NCBI GenBank assembly: GCA_964537965.1
Contig: CAZIDB010000277.1
Location: 1-5,846, forward strand
Reading direction: 5' to 3'
DNA length: 5,846 bases
Source: SURF-24 sp964537965
GTDB lineage: Bacteria > Bacteroidota > Ignavibacteria > Ignavibacteriales > SURF-24
Below the pieces are notes generated by a model. The model had not been told where the DNA came from, did not search any database, and saw only the letters and a list, made by a program, of their open reading frames with translations. A program made the position numbers and the translations under genes. Below, piece by piece: positions 1-5,846 of this stretch (position 1 is its first letter; every line of letters starts with the position of its first letter).

Positions 1-383
1 AGTCTTGGAAATTTATTTGAATAAAGATGATAGATTATTGATGCTATACCATTATGTCCGCCATCGCTACCAGATTGTTTAATTTTTATCTTACCTAAAG
101 ATAAATCTATATCATCGTGGACAATTAACAAATTATCTAAATCAATATTAAATTTTTCTTTAACATAAACAACTGCTTCACCGCTAAGGTTCATATAAGT
201 GGTGGGTTTTATAAAAAGAAAGGGAGAACTTTGTAATTCTCCCTTTGCAATTAAATAATCATTTTCAGATTTGAATGTGAGTTTATTTTGTACTGCAATG
301 TAATCGAGCAATAAAAAGCCCACGTTATGCCTGGTAAACTTATATTTCTTACCAGGATTGCCCAAGCCAATAATTGCCCGCAA
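1..383 (-). CDS. pth: Peptidyl-tRNA hydrolase, 3' end cut by window edge
   Basis: Cytosolic Pth hydrolyses the ester bond between peptide and tRNA in peptidyl-tRNAs released from stalled ribosomes, freeing the tRNA for reuse. The 127 visible residues begin (M)RAIIGLGNPG and show the family's known active-site residues: Asn9 in GLGNPG, Tyr14, the catalytic His19 in TRHNVGF, Asn65 in MNLSG, Asp91 in the HDDID segment and Asn111 in GGHNG. The family is usually about 185-200 residues, so roughly the last third lies outside the window. No ATG is available near the conserved N-terminus. The start is taken as TTG at 381-383, two bases after the rplY stop, preceded by the purine-rich run AGAAGAAGA inside the rplY tail. 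The tight spacing implies co-transcription and probably translational coupling with rplY. Identity is very secure; the TTG start is an inference from N-terminal similarity. Confidence 0.96.
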   Translation of the reverse strand, partial: MRAIIGLGNPGKKYKFTRHNVGFLLLDYIAVQNKLTFKSENDYLIAKGELQSSPFLFIKPTTYMNLSGEAVVYVKEKFNIDLDNLLIVHDDIDLSLGKIKIKQSGSDGGHNGIASIIYHLYSNKFPR

Positions 384-385
384 GA

Positions 386-1024
386 TTAATCTTCTTCTTT
401 TTCTGCCTTACCTTTACTAATTACTTCAGGTTCTTTAGCTTCTTCACCTTCAGCAACTGCGGTTGGTTCTTTTTCAAGTTTTGGTGCAACAACAGAAACT
501 ATAACAGAATCAGCTGTATTAAGTATTCTAAGCTTTTCAAATTGAAGACTTGAAACATGAACGGCATCGCCGATATTCAGGTTAGTAACAACAACTTCAA
601 TATGCTCTGGTATATCAGCAGGTAAGCATTCAATATGAAGTTTATGGAGTGATTGCTGTAAAATACCGCCTTGCTTAATACCAACAGGGTTACCAGATAA
701 AAGAACAGGGACTTCAATTTCAAGTTTTTCATCTCTTGAAATACCCTGAAGATCAAAATGCATAATCTTTTCACTAACAGGGTCGAACTGAACATTTTTA
801 AGAATGCAGGGCATTTCTAATTTGTTCTCAATTGAAAGAGCAATAATGTGAGTTTCGGAAGTATATACAAGAGGTTTAAGAGATGATTCACTAACTTCAA
901 TAGGAACTGAATCTTCTTTTTTATGATAGAAAACACCCGGAACATTTCCGCTTTTTCTTAATTGATTAATTACGCTTTTGCGAGATATCTTTCTTTCTTT
1001 TGCTATAAGAGTTATCTCTGACAT
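386..1024 (-). CDS. rplY: 50S ribosomal protein bL25, long CTC/TL5 form
   Basis: This 212-residue protein is a two-domain bL25 (general stress protein Ctc type), which binds 5S rRNA in the central protuberance of the large subunit. Residues 1-92 form the L25 5S-binding domain, with the family features RKSGNVPGVFYH near 23-34 and LKNVQFDP near 75-82. Residues about 96-182 form the TL5-like C-terminal beta domain, with GIKQGG near 115-120 and the conserved LPADIPEHIEV segment near 134-144. The last 30 or so residues are a charged, Glu/Lys-rich tail that looks disordered; such tails are common in long bL25 proteins. The ATG at 1024 has a good Shine-Dalgarno site, GGAG five bases upstream. The gene lies 29 nt after prs and 2 nt before pth, so it is the middle gene of the operon. 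It is much longer than the roughly 94-residue single-domain E. coli L25. Confidence 0.97.
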   Translation of the reverse strand: MSEITLIAKERKISRKSVINQLRKSGNVPGVFYHKKEDSVPIEVSESSLKPLVYTSETHIIALSIENKLEMPCILKNVQFDPVSEKIMHFDLQGISRDEKLEIEVPVLLSGNPVGIKQGGILQQSLHKLHIECLPADIPEHIEVVVTNLNIGDAVHVSSLQFEKLRILNTADSVIVSVVAPKLEKEPTAVAEGEEAKEPEVISKGKAEKEED

Positions 1025-1053
1025 GTTATCTCCACTATATTATTCAATTTTTC

Positions 1054-2001
1054 TTATCCCTTGTCGACGTCAAATAAAGAACTAATCGACTCGTTTCTAT
1101 GTGTTCTGAGAATCGCTTCGGAGAATATTTCCGATGCGGTTCTAACTACAATTTTTTTTGAATTTTCAAATTTATCAACACCAATTGTATCACCAATATA
1201 CAAGCTTTCAATTGCCGAATTCTCAACTCTTTCAAGTGCCTTTCCGGAAAACAAAGGATGCGTTACTGCACCAAATATTTTCTTTGCGCCTTGTTTTTTT
1301 AAAGCTTCAATTGCCGAGACAAATGTTCCTCCGGTATCAATTATATCATCCACTAAAAGAACATTTTTATTTTCAACATTGCCAATAACATTCATAACCT
1401 CAGCCTGATTTGGCTTTGGTCTTCGTTTATCTATTACAACAAGATTAGCATGTAATCTTCTTGCATAAGAACGGGCTAATTTAATTCCACCGATATCAGG
1501 CGACACTACAACAAGATTTTCATTTTTATCTCTGAATAAACCGGTAAAAATAGGAGAAGCATACAAGTGATCGAATGGAATATCAAAGAAGCCCTGAATT
1601 TGAGCCGCATGTAAATCCATCGTAATTACTCTGTCTGCTCCAGCTACTGTAATAAGATTGGCCACCAATTTTGCAGTAATCGATACTCTTGGTTGATCCT
1701 TTCTATCCTGCCTGGCATATCCAAAATAAGGAATTACTGCTGTTATTCTGCTTGCTGAAGCTCTTTTAGCAGCATCAATCATAATAAGTAATTCCATCAG
1801 ATTATCAGCCGGCGGGTGCGTAGATTGAACTATAAATACGTCAAGCCCTCTGATATTCTCTTTGTACTTAACCCAAATCTCACCGTCACTAAATCTTTGT
1901 AAATCAACTTCGCCCAGATCTGTTTTAAGATTTTTGGCAATCTTTTCAGCTAAACGTAAATTAGCGCTGCCGGAAAATATCTTAAAATCTACATTAGACA
2001 T
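1054..2001 (-). CDS. prs: Ribose-phosphate pyrophosphokinase (PRPP synthetase)
   Basis: This 315-residue cytosolic enzyme transfers pyrophosphate from ATP to ribose 5-phosphate, making PRPP for purine, pyrimidine, His, Trp and NAD synthesis. It has the usual length of class I synthetases. Visible landmarks are the FSDGEIWV segment (37-44), the RQDRK segment (97-101), the metal/ATP signature around DLHAAQIQGFFD (129-140) with His131, the catalytic flexible loop DKRRPKPN (191-198) containing Lys192 and Arg194, and the PRPP/ribose-phosphate loop VDDIIDTGGT (217-226). No key residue is missing. It is the first gene of the prs-rplY-pth operon. The start at 2001 matches the family N-terminus (MSNVDFKIFSGSAN). 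No clear Shine-Dalgarno site precedes it (the stretch reads CTTTTTGAATAA), unlike rplY. A strong candidate promoter lies 35-63 bases upstream. Confidence 0.98.
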   Translation of the reverse strand: MSNVDFKIFSGSANLRLAEKIAKNLKTDLGEVDLQRFSDGEIWVKYKENIRGLDVFIVQSTHPPADNLMELLIMIDAAKRASASRITAVIPYFGYARQDRKDQPRVSITAKLVANLITVAGADRVITMDLHAAQIQGFFDIPFDHLYASPIFTGLFRDKNENLVVVSPDIGGIKLARSYARRLHANLVVIDKRRPKPNQAEVMNVIGNVENKNVLLVDDIIDTGGTFVSAIEALKKQGAKKIFGAVTHPLFSGKALERVENSAIESLYIGDTIGVDKFENSKKIVVRTASEIFSEAILRTHRNESISSLFDVDKG

Positions 2002-2035
2002 TTATTCAAAAAGTATATTTAAAATTTAGGCAATA

Positions 2036-2064
2036 AATATAAGTAAATAAGCCGGGCTTGTCAA
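2036..2064 (-). promoter_or_regulatory. Sigma70-type promoter for the prs-rplY-pth operon
   Basis: On the minus strand a perfect -35 box TTGACA (2059-2064) is followed by a 17-bp spacer and a -10 box TATATT (2036-2041). Predicted transcription would start near 2029 and give a leader of about 27 nt before the prs ATG. It is the only strong promoter-like match in the 129-base gap upstream of prs. The spacer carries the odd-centred palindrome AAGCC-C-GGCTT at 2049-2059, which touches the last base of the -35 box. Boxes and spacing are seen directly; activity is inferred. Confidence 0.68.
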
Positions 2065-2130
2065 TAAAACAGATTTTTACAAAAGTACTTAGAAAATTCC
2101 TTTTCAATTAAATTTCAAATAAAATTCAGG

Positions 2131-2793
2131 TTAAGACCTATTCTTTTTAAATAAAAATATTACTACAACTATAATTACAACCAGGGCAAGGATATAAATC
2201 CATACAGGAGTCTCTTTTAGTTTGAAAGGACGATATGTGGCAGTAATAGTTTTACCCATCCCAATTTCAGATAACTTATATTTCCAGGTAAGTTTGTTTG
2301 AGCTTTTTTCATGTGCATTATGAGTAATAATATCTCCCGGCAGATAATAGATATAAGTTATATCGAATAGCTCTGCATCAAATCCAAAACCAGTTGCTGC
2401 GGGTGGTATAAATTGTGAAAATACTTTTTGACCTGAAGCACCATCCTTAAGTGAAAAATTAACATCTCTGAATGCGCGTGCGTTGTTTAACGAATCAATA
2501 TTAGGAAAGACAATTTCTATTTTAGCATGAATTGTACTGTCGTTACCATCAGGATAAACTTCAACATTTTCAATCGTGTTATAATTTGATGTAAACTCTG
2601 ATCTAATTGAATCAGGATTAAAAATGCCAAACCGGCTAACCACCATTGAATCCTGTGTGGTAGCAAGCTTCATCCAGTAATGAATAAACATCTCTCCTGA
2701 ACCATCAGTTTTTAATGTGGTTTCCTGATAATAGTTTAGACAGCCACTCAACAATGAGAGCAGTAAAACCGGAATTATTATTTTGATTCTCAT
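2131..2793 (-). CDS. Putative lipoprotein with a C-terminal membrane segment, unknown function
   Basis: I do not recognise a named family. The 220-residue product begins with a lipoprotein signal peptide: positive start MRIK, hydrophobic core and lipobox LLSGC with the modified Cys at 18. The mature part opens NYYQETTLKTDGSGEMFIHY. A 'strand, DGSG, strand' opening after a lipobox recalls LppM-like or DUF3153-like lipoproteins, but that is only a resemblance. The middle (about 30-190) looks like a beta-rich soluble domain. Residues about 197-215 (VWIYILALVVIIVVVIFLF) form one hydrophobic membrane helix followed by KKNRS, so the protein would be anchored at both ends. The ATG at 2793 is chosen because it places the lipobox normally. 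A longer reading from 2982 would bury the lipobox at residue 81 and overlap fmdB. The gene stands alone, divergent from fmdB and 129 nt upstream of prs. Confidence 0.82.
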   Translation of the reverse strand: MRIKIIIPVLLLSLLSGCLNYYQETTLKTDGSGEMFIHYWMKLATTQDSMVVSRFGIFNPDSIRSEFTSNYNTIENVEVYPDGNDSTIHAKIEIVFPNIDSLNNARAFRDVNFSLKDGASGQKVFSQFIPPAATGFGFDAELFDITYIYYLPGDIITHNAHEKSSNKLTWKYKLSEIGMGKTITATYRPFKLKETPVWIYILALVVIIVVVIFLFKKNRS

Positions 2794-2916
2794 TTTATAT
2801 CCATATTTGGTGGAGTAAAATAACCATTTTAATAGATTTTTTGCAACACAGAGGATATAAAAAGAAGCAGCACTTTTTACAATAATTATATTCGCTATTT
2901 TTACAGGTAAAATTTT

Positions 2917-2920
2917 GAGG
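2917..2920 (+). promoter_or_regulatory. Ribosome-binding site of fmdB, pointing to a GTT start
   Basis: The Shine-Dalgarno-like GAGG is followed by a 5-base spacer (ATACT) and then GTT CCC AAT TAT GAT TAT. That is exactly where FmdB proteins start (M-P-x-Y-[DE]-Y). The spacing supports initiation at 2926, although the codon there is GTT. The later in-frame ATG at 2986 is preceded by TTTTTCAAAAA, with no purine-rich site. Confidence 0.6.
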
Positions 2921-2925
2921 ATACT

Positions 2926-3168
2926 GTTCCCAATTATGATTATAAATGCACAAAGTGCAAAAAGACTTTTGAGATTTTTCAAAAAATGACCGATGAACCG
3001 ATTGAAAAATGTCCTGAATGTAATGGTAAACTGAAAAGATTAATCGGGGCTGGGGCTGGACCAATATTTAAAGGTTCCGGATTCTATCAAACTGATTATA
3101 AAAATTCTTCATCAAAAGCTACAGATACGAAATCATCGGGTCATACTACCAAGTCAAGATCAAAATAA
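2926..3168 (+). CDS. FmdB-family zinc-ribbon protein with a missing canonical start codon
   Basis: FmdB-type putative regulatory proteins are small, widespread and poorly characterised. They carry one N-terminal zinc ribbon and a low-complexity tail. Read from 2926, the 80-residue product begins (V)PNYDYKCTKC and shows a full four-Cys ribbon: Cys8, Cys11, Cys29 and Cys32 (CTKC and CPEC). The family-typical GSGFYQTDY segment follows, then a Ser/Lys-rich tail. The codon aligning with the initiator Met is GTT, and the frame closes upstream at a TAA (2908-2910) with no ATG, GTG or TTG between. The next in-frame ATG is at 2986; it would give a 60-residue protein without the first Cys pair and without a Shine-Dalgarno site. 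The options are an unusual GTT start, a sequencing error (one base change gives GTG), or a recently damaged gene. The gene is divergent from the lipoprotein gene and convergent with the peroxidase gene. Family assignment is firm; the start is not. Confidence 0.8.
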   Translation, partial: VPNYDYKCTKCKKTFEIFQKMTDEPIEKCPECNGKLKRLIGAGAGPIFKGSGFYQTDYKNSSSKATDTKSSGHTTKSRSK

Positions 3169-3172
3169 AATT

Positions 3173-3193
3173 GAAGCCGCGTAATGCGGCTTC
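3173..3193. terminator. Bidirectional intrinsic terminator between convergent genes
   Basis: A perfect 8-bp inverted repeat, GAAGCCGC and GCGGCTTC, encloses a 5-base loop (GTAAT). It starts 4 bases after the fmdB stop and lies 38 bases beyond the peroxidase stop on the other strand. On the minus strand the stem is followed by AATTTTATTTTG, a fair T-rich tract. On the plus strand the tract is weaker (TTTAATT). It probably ends transcription in both directions, more efficiently for the peroxidase gene. Confidence 0.8.
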
Positions 3194-3231
3194 TTTAATT
3201 CTCTGATTAATTAAAACAAAAATTCAGATGC

Positions 3232-5846
3232 TTATTTAAGATAGATCATTTTCTTTGAATTAATAAAACGCGTTGCACTACCTTCTGCTTTTGCCTCGAG
3301 CCTGTAAATATAAATTCCTGAAGCTAATGCGTCCGGCTGCCAGTTCACAATGTAACTGCCGCTTTCCTGTTTTGTATCAACCAGTGTTTTTACTTCCTGG
3401 CCCAACATATCATAGATTACCAACTTTACTTCACTATTCATTGGAAGACTATACTGTATTTTTGTAACCGGGTTAAATGGATTCGGGTAATTTTGTGATA
3501 AACTAAAATCACCTGGTTTGTCATCACTCTTTATATTTCTTATATCCACTTCAGCACCATTCTTACCAAGGAAAGGATTTGCATTTAAGAATGGAACAAT
3601 GGGTGATCCTCCCGAACTACCTACAGCAACTAATTCAATAAGGTTGTCAGTTGCTTTTCCTGATCCGTCATTCGTTACGGAAAATTGATCACCAGGATGA
3701 CCATTAGGAATAAATAATTGAGGATGATCAAACGGAGCGCTTTGGTTTCTTACCCGTTCATCTGTAAGAGTTAATAAGAATGCAACAATTGCATCCTCTT
3801 CACTTGAAGCAAGATTAAGCTGCAATATATCTGCGGGCATATCATTTACATTTTCTACTCTGAATAAATTTCCCGCATTATATGCAATCATTAATTCTTT
3901 CAATGTAGCTTTAGCTCCATTATGAAAATACGGAGCTGTTAATTCTATATTACGCAACGAAGGTACTTTAAATGCTCCGTTAACAGCAACTCTTTCATTG
4001 CTCTGTATTGGTCCCGGTACCTGGAAATTATTCGGATTAATTGTTGAGAATGAATCTACAACAGTTCCATCAGAATTCTGTTTACTTATTCCTAACGGAA
4101 AATTTAAAATGTTATTACCTATTCCAATATCTTCAGCTGTTCCCCTGATAGCAATATTATAATATCCAATATCATAAAGAGCCGGTTCACCGTTCTTCAT
4201 TATCATCCTGTCAATAGGTCCTTGTGAATTAAAAACTGATACTGATGCATTAGTAAATTCAGGTCCTGAATGACAGTTTATACATCTTCCTTTTCCCATG
4301 AAAAGATTTAAACCTTGTTGCTCCTGAGATGTAAGCGAAGCTGAGCCTTCTCTGAATTTATCAAATTTAGAATCATCTGATACAAGTGTCTGTTCATAAG
4401 CCTGTATTGCCAATCCCCAGAATAAAGAGAAATTTGCCTCCATAACTGTAAATTCATCTGTAGTCAATGTATCCTTAGGACTTGATATAACCGGCTGACC
4501 ATTAACAAAAGTTATTACATTATTAGAGTTCCACCATTGAGAATTGAAAGCAGCTTTAATTAATGATATGTAAGTTACACTTGTATCAAGACCAAGTGCC
4601 GGACTTCTCGATATTGAACCGAATCTGCTGTCTGATGAACTTACTAATTGCTTTGCAAGTGGTCTAAGCGCTAAAAGTTTTTTACCAAGCTTTGCAAAGG
4701 CTTTTCCGCTAAATGACATTTCATTACTATTTAATGGAGGCCCTACTGCCTGCGATGCCAAACTTGACAATGGGATTGCAATTGAAACAGGATTTACCGT
4801 TGTACCTATTATCTTGAATACTTTCGCATTTTGGTCTCTCATTCCAAATGGTGTAACACCATTAAAGAAATGATTTGCACGGCCATCCCAGAAATTTCTG
4901 TAGTTATAAACTGCATTAATTACACTTGGAGCATTTCTACCTGTAACCCTTCTAACATTTACTCCGGATACATTGAATACACCATCAGGCACTAAGGTAC
5001 CGGATTCAACATCATTACCTAAAACAATATCGTTGAACTGAGTATTAAAAACACCCTGAGAACCTATAACATCATCATCAGATTTATTTTTAGAGAGAGG
5101 AAACATACTTATATCTAACTGCATATTTGGTGCTTTACTGAAATTAAAACTATTTGTGGTTCCGGGATGTACCTGGTTTTTGCTCCTGTTATCTGCGCCT
5201 GCAGCAAAATGGCAGTTAGCGCATGCTTGTATACCATCACTTCCAACCTGAGCATCCCAATATAAAGCTTTACCAAGAGTTATTGCCGCATCATTATTAA
5301 TGATAAACTGTGTGAAGTCGAAACCGATAGCTTTATCCGGGCCCGGCACCTGTACTGTTTTAAGTGATGCCGGAATTGTAGCAGCAGGTTTTACTACAAT
5401 TATTACACTATCGTTACTTTGAATTGCTCCATCGTTTGCCGTTAATTTTAATACATAGGTACCCGATAAATTAAACTTCGCTATTGTTTGCAACTGTGTT
5501 GGAGTTCTGAAAGTTACTGTACCAGGACCACTGGTTTTGCTCCATAAAATTGTTAATGCACCAGGTGGATTAGGTAAAGTATCATCTGTTGCTGTTCCAC
5601 TTAGTTGAACTGAATCTAATGGCATTATTATTTGTTGATTAATTCCTGCATTTACAACAGGTGCACTAGTTCTATTAATTATAACCGTATCCTGTGAAGT
5701 CAAGCTTCCGTCATTGGCAGATAACATTAATCCAAAGGTTCCGCTTGCAGGTAATGTTGCTGTGCTTGTTAATGAATTTGTATTTCCAAATGTTACTCCT
5801 GATGGCCCACTTACCTGCGTCCAGGTAATTGATAATGAAGAAGGTG
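3232..5846 (-). CDS. Secreted di-heme cytochrome c peroxidase-like protein with PKD-like repeats and a T9SS sorting domain, 5' end cut by window edge
   Basis: The frame is open to the window edge, giving 870 C-terminal residues; numbering here starts at the edge. Residues about 1-60 and 64-151 are two PKD/K319-like beta-sandwich repeats, each with a WxxxSGP core and a later LxANDG motif. Residues about 185-700 are a bacterial cytochrome c peroxidase/MauG-type domain: LGKALYWD, first heme site CANCH (208-212), TGRNAPSVINA and FWDGRA (301-323), second heme site CINCH (521-525), and VPSLRN-ELTAPYFHNGA (627-644). CcpA-type members reduce H2O2 and MauG-type members oxidise protein side chains; the substrate here is unknown. 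The heme sites are 313 residues apart, far more than in classical CcpA. After a linker, residues about 780-870 are a type A T9SS sorting domain (QNYPNPFNPVTKI, GQEV, SGIYIYRL), implying Sec export followed by surface display or release. The internal Met at 5727 lies inside a repeat and is not the start; the signal peptide must lie beyond the window. Confidence 0.93.
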   Translation of the reverse strand, partial: PSSLSITWTQVSGPSGVTFGNTNSLTSTATLPASGTFGLMLSANDGSLTSQDTVIINRTSAPVVNAGINQQIIMPLDSVQLSGTATDDTLPNPPGALTILWSKTSGPGTVTFRTPTQLQTIAKFNLSGTYVLKLTANDGAIQSNDSVIIVVKPAATIPASLKTVQVPGPDKAIGFDFTQFIINNDAAITLGKALYWDAQVGSDGIQACANCHFAAGADNRSKNQVHPGTTNSFNFSKAPNMQLDISMFPLSKNKSDDDVIGSQGVFNTQFNDIVLGNDVESGTLVPDGVFNVSGVNVRRVTGRNAPSVINAVYNYRNFWDGRANHFFNGVTPFGMRDQNAKVFKIIGTTVNPVSIAIPLSSLASQAVGPPLNSNEMSFSGKAFAKLGKKLLALRPLAKQLVSSSDSRFGSISRSPALGLDTSVTYISLIKAAFNSQWWNSNNVITFVNGQPVISSPKDTLTTDEFTVMEANFSLFWGLAIQAYEQTLVSDDSKFDKFREGSASLTSQEQQGLNLFMGKGRCINCHSGPEFTNASVSVFNSQGPIDRMIMKNGEPALYDIGYYNIAIRGTAEDIGIGNNILNFPLGISKQNSDGTVVDSFSTINPNNFQVPGPIQSNERVAVNGAFKVPSLRNIELTAPYFHNGAKATLKELMIAYNAGNLFRVENVNDMPADILQLNLASSEEDAIVAFLLTLTDERVRNQSAPFDHPQLFIPNGHPGDQFSVTNDGSGKATDNLIELVAVGSSGGSPIVPFLNANPFLGKNGAEVDIRNIKSDDKPGDFSLSQNYPNPFNPVTKIQYSLPMNSEVKLVIYDMLGQEVKTLVDTKQESGSYIVNWQPDALASGIYIYRLEAKAEGSATRFINSKKMIYLK

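Noticed and set aside
577..795. Minus-strand 72-codon frame inside rplY
   Set aside because: It overlaps the well-conserved rplY frame, and its Leu/Phe-rich content is explained by reading AT-rich codons out of frame.
1061..1408. Plus-strand open frames inside prs (also 1158-1388)
   Set aside because: They are antisense to a fully conserved enzyme, with no family resemblance and no ribosome-binding site.
2885..2911. Possible minus-strand promoter for the lipoprotein gene: TATAAT at 2885-2890 with TTTACC at 2906-2911
   Set aside because: The -10 box is perfect, but the -35 box is partial and the spacer is only 15 bp. In this AT-rich gap a TATAAT match is easily chance. No better candidate for fmdB was found either.
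2794..2982. N-terminal extension of the lipoprotein reading frame from an ATG at 2982
   Set aside because: The extension would place a lipoprotein signal peptide with a correct lipobox at residue 81, and it runs antisense over the conserved FmdB N-terminus. The ATG at 2793 gives a normal signal peptide.
2795..3064. Minus-strand 89-codon frame across the fmdB/lipoprotein divergence
   Set aside because: It overlaps the conserved FmdB zinc-ribbon codons in antisense and resembles no known protein.
3273..3467. Plus-strand frame antisense to the T9SS sorting domain
   Set aside because: The opposite strand encodes a recognisable sorting domain; this frame has no recognisable motif.
5725..5727. 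ATG as the start of the peroxidase gene
   Set aside because: The frame continues upstream to the window edge and encodes the first half of a PKD-like repeat (TWTQVSGP then SGTFGLMLSANDG). This Met is internal, and no signal peptide follows it.

Overview
The window reads as part of an AT-rich genome from the Ignavibacteriota or a close relative in the Bacteroidota/Chlorobi group. The strongest clue is the C-terminal sorting domain of the last gene, which opens with QNYPNPFNP, a signature typical of type IX secretion cargo in Ignavibacteria-like bacteria. The gene order prs-rplY-pth and generally recognisable Shine-Dalgarno sites (for example GGAG before rplY) fit this. The assignment is inferred from sequence style; no species can be named.

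Positions 1-2001 (minus strand) hold a compact housekeeping operon read right to left: prs (PRPP synthetase), rplY (ribosomal protein bL25 of the long CTC/TL5 type) and pth (peptidyl-tRNA hydrolase, cut by the left window edge). prs and rplY are 29 nt apart. rplY and pth are separated by 2 nt, and pth appears to start at TTG. A near-consensus sigma70-type promoter (TTGACA, 17 bp, TATATT) lies just upstream of prs at 2036-2064. The operon joins nucleotide precursor supply with translation: PRPP feeds purine, pyrimidine, His, Trp and NAD synthesis, bL25 binds 5S rRNA, and Pth recycles peptidyl-tRNA.

Positions 2131-3168 hold two small divergent genes. On the minus strand is an unrecognised 220-residue lipoprotein with a lipobox Cys and a second, C-terminal membrane segment. 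On the plus strand is an FmdB-type zinc-ribbon protein. Its conserved N-terminus and ribosome-binding site are intact, but the expected start codon reads GTT.

Positions 3232-5846 (minus strand) hold most of a large secreted protein that runs off the right edge. It has at least two PKD/K319-like beta-sandwich repeats, then a di-heme cytochrome c peroxidase/MauG-type domain with two CxxCH sites, then a type IX secretion sorting domain. It converges with fmdB, and a perfect 8-bp hairpin at 3173-3193 probably terminates both. No RNA genes, insertion sequences, CRISPR arrays or gene-free stretches over 300 bases were seen. The most unusual points are the broken-looking fmdB start and the surface-targeted, insertion-enlarged di-heme enzyme.
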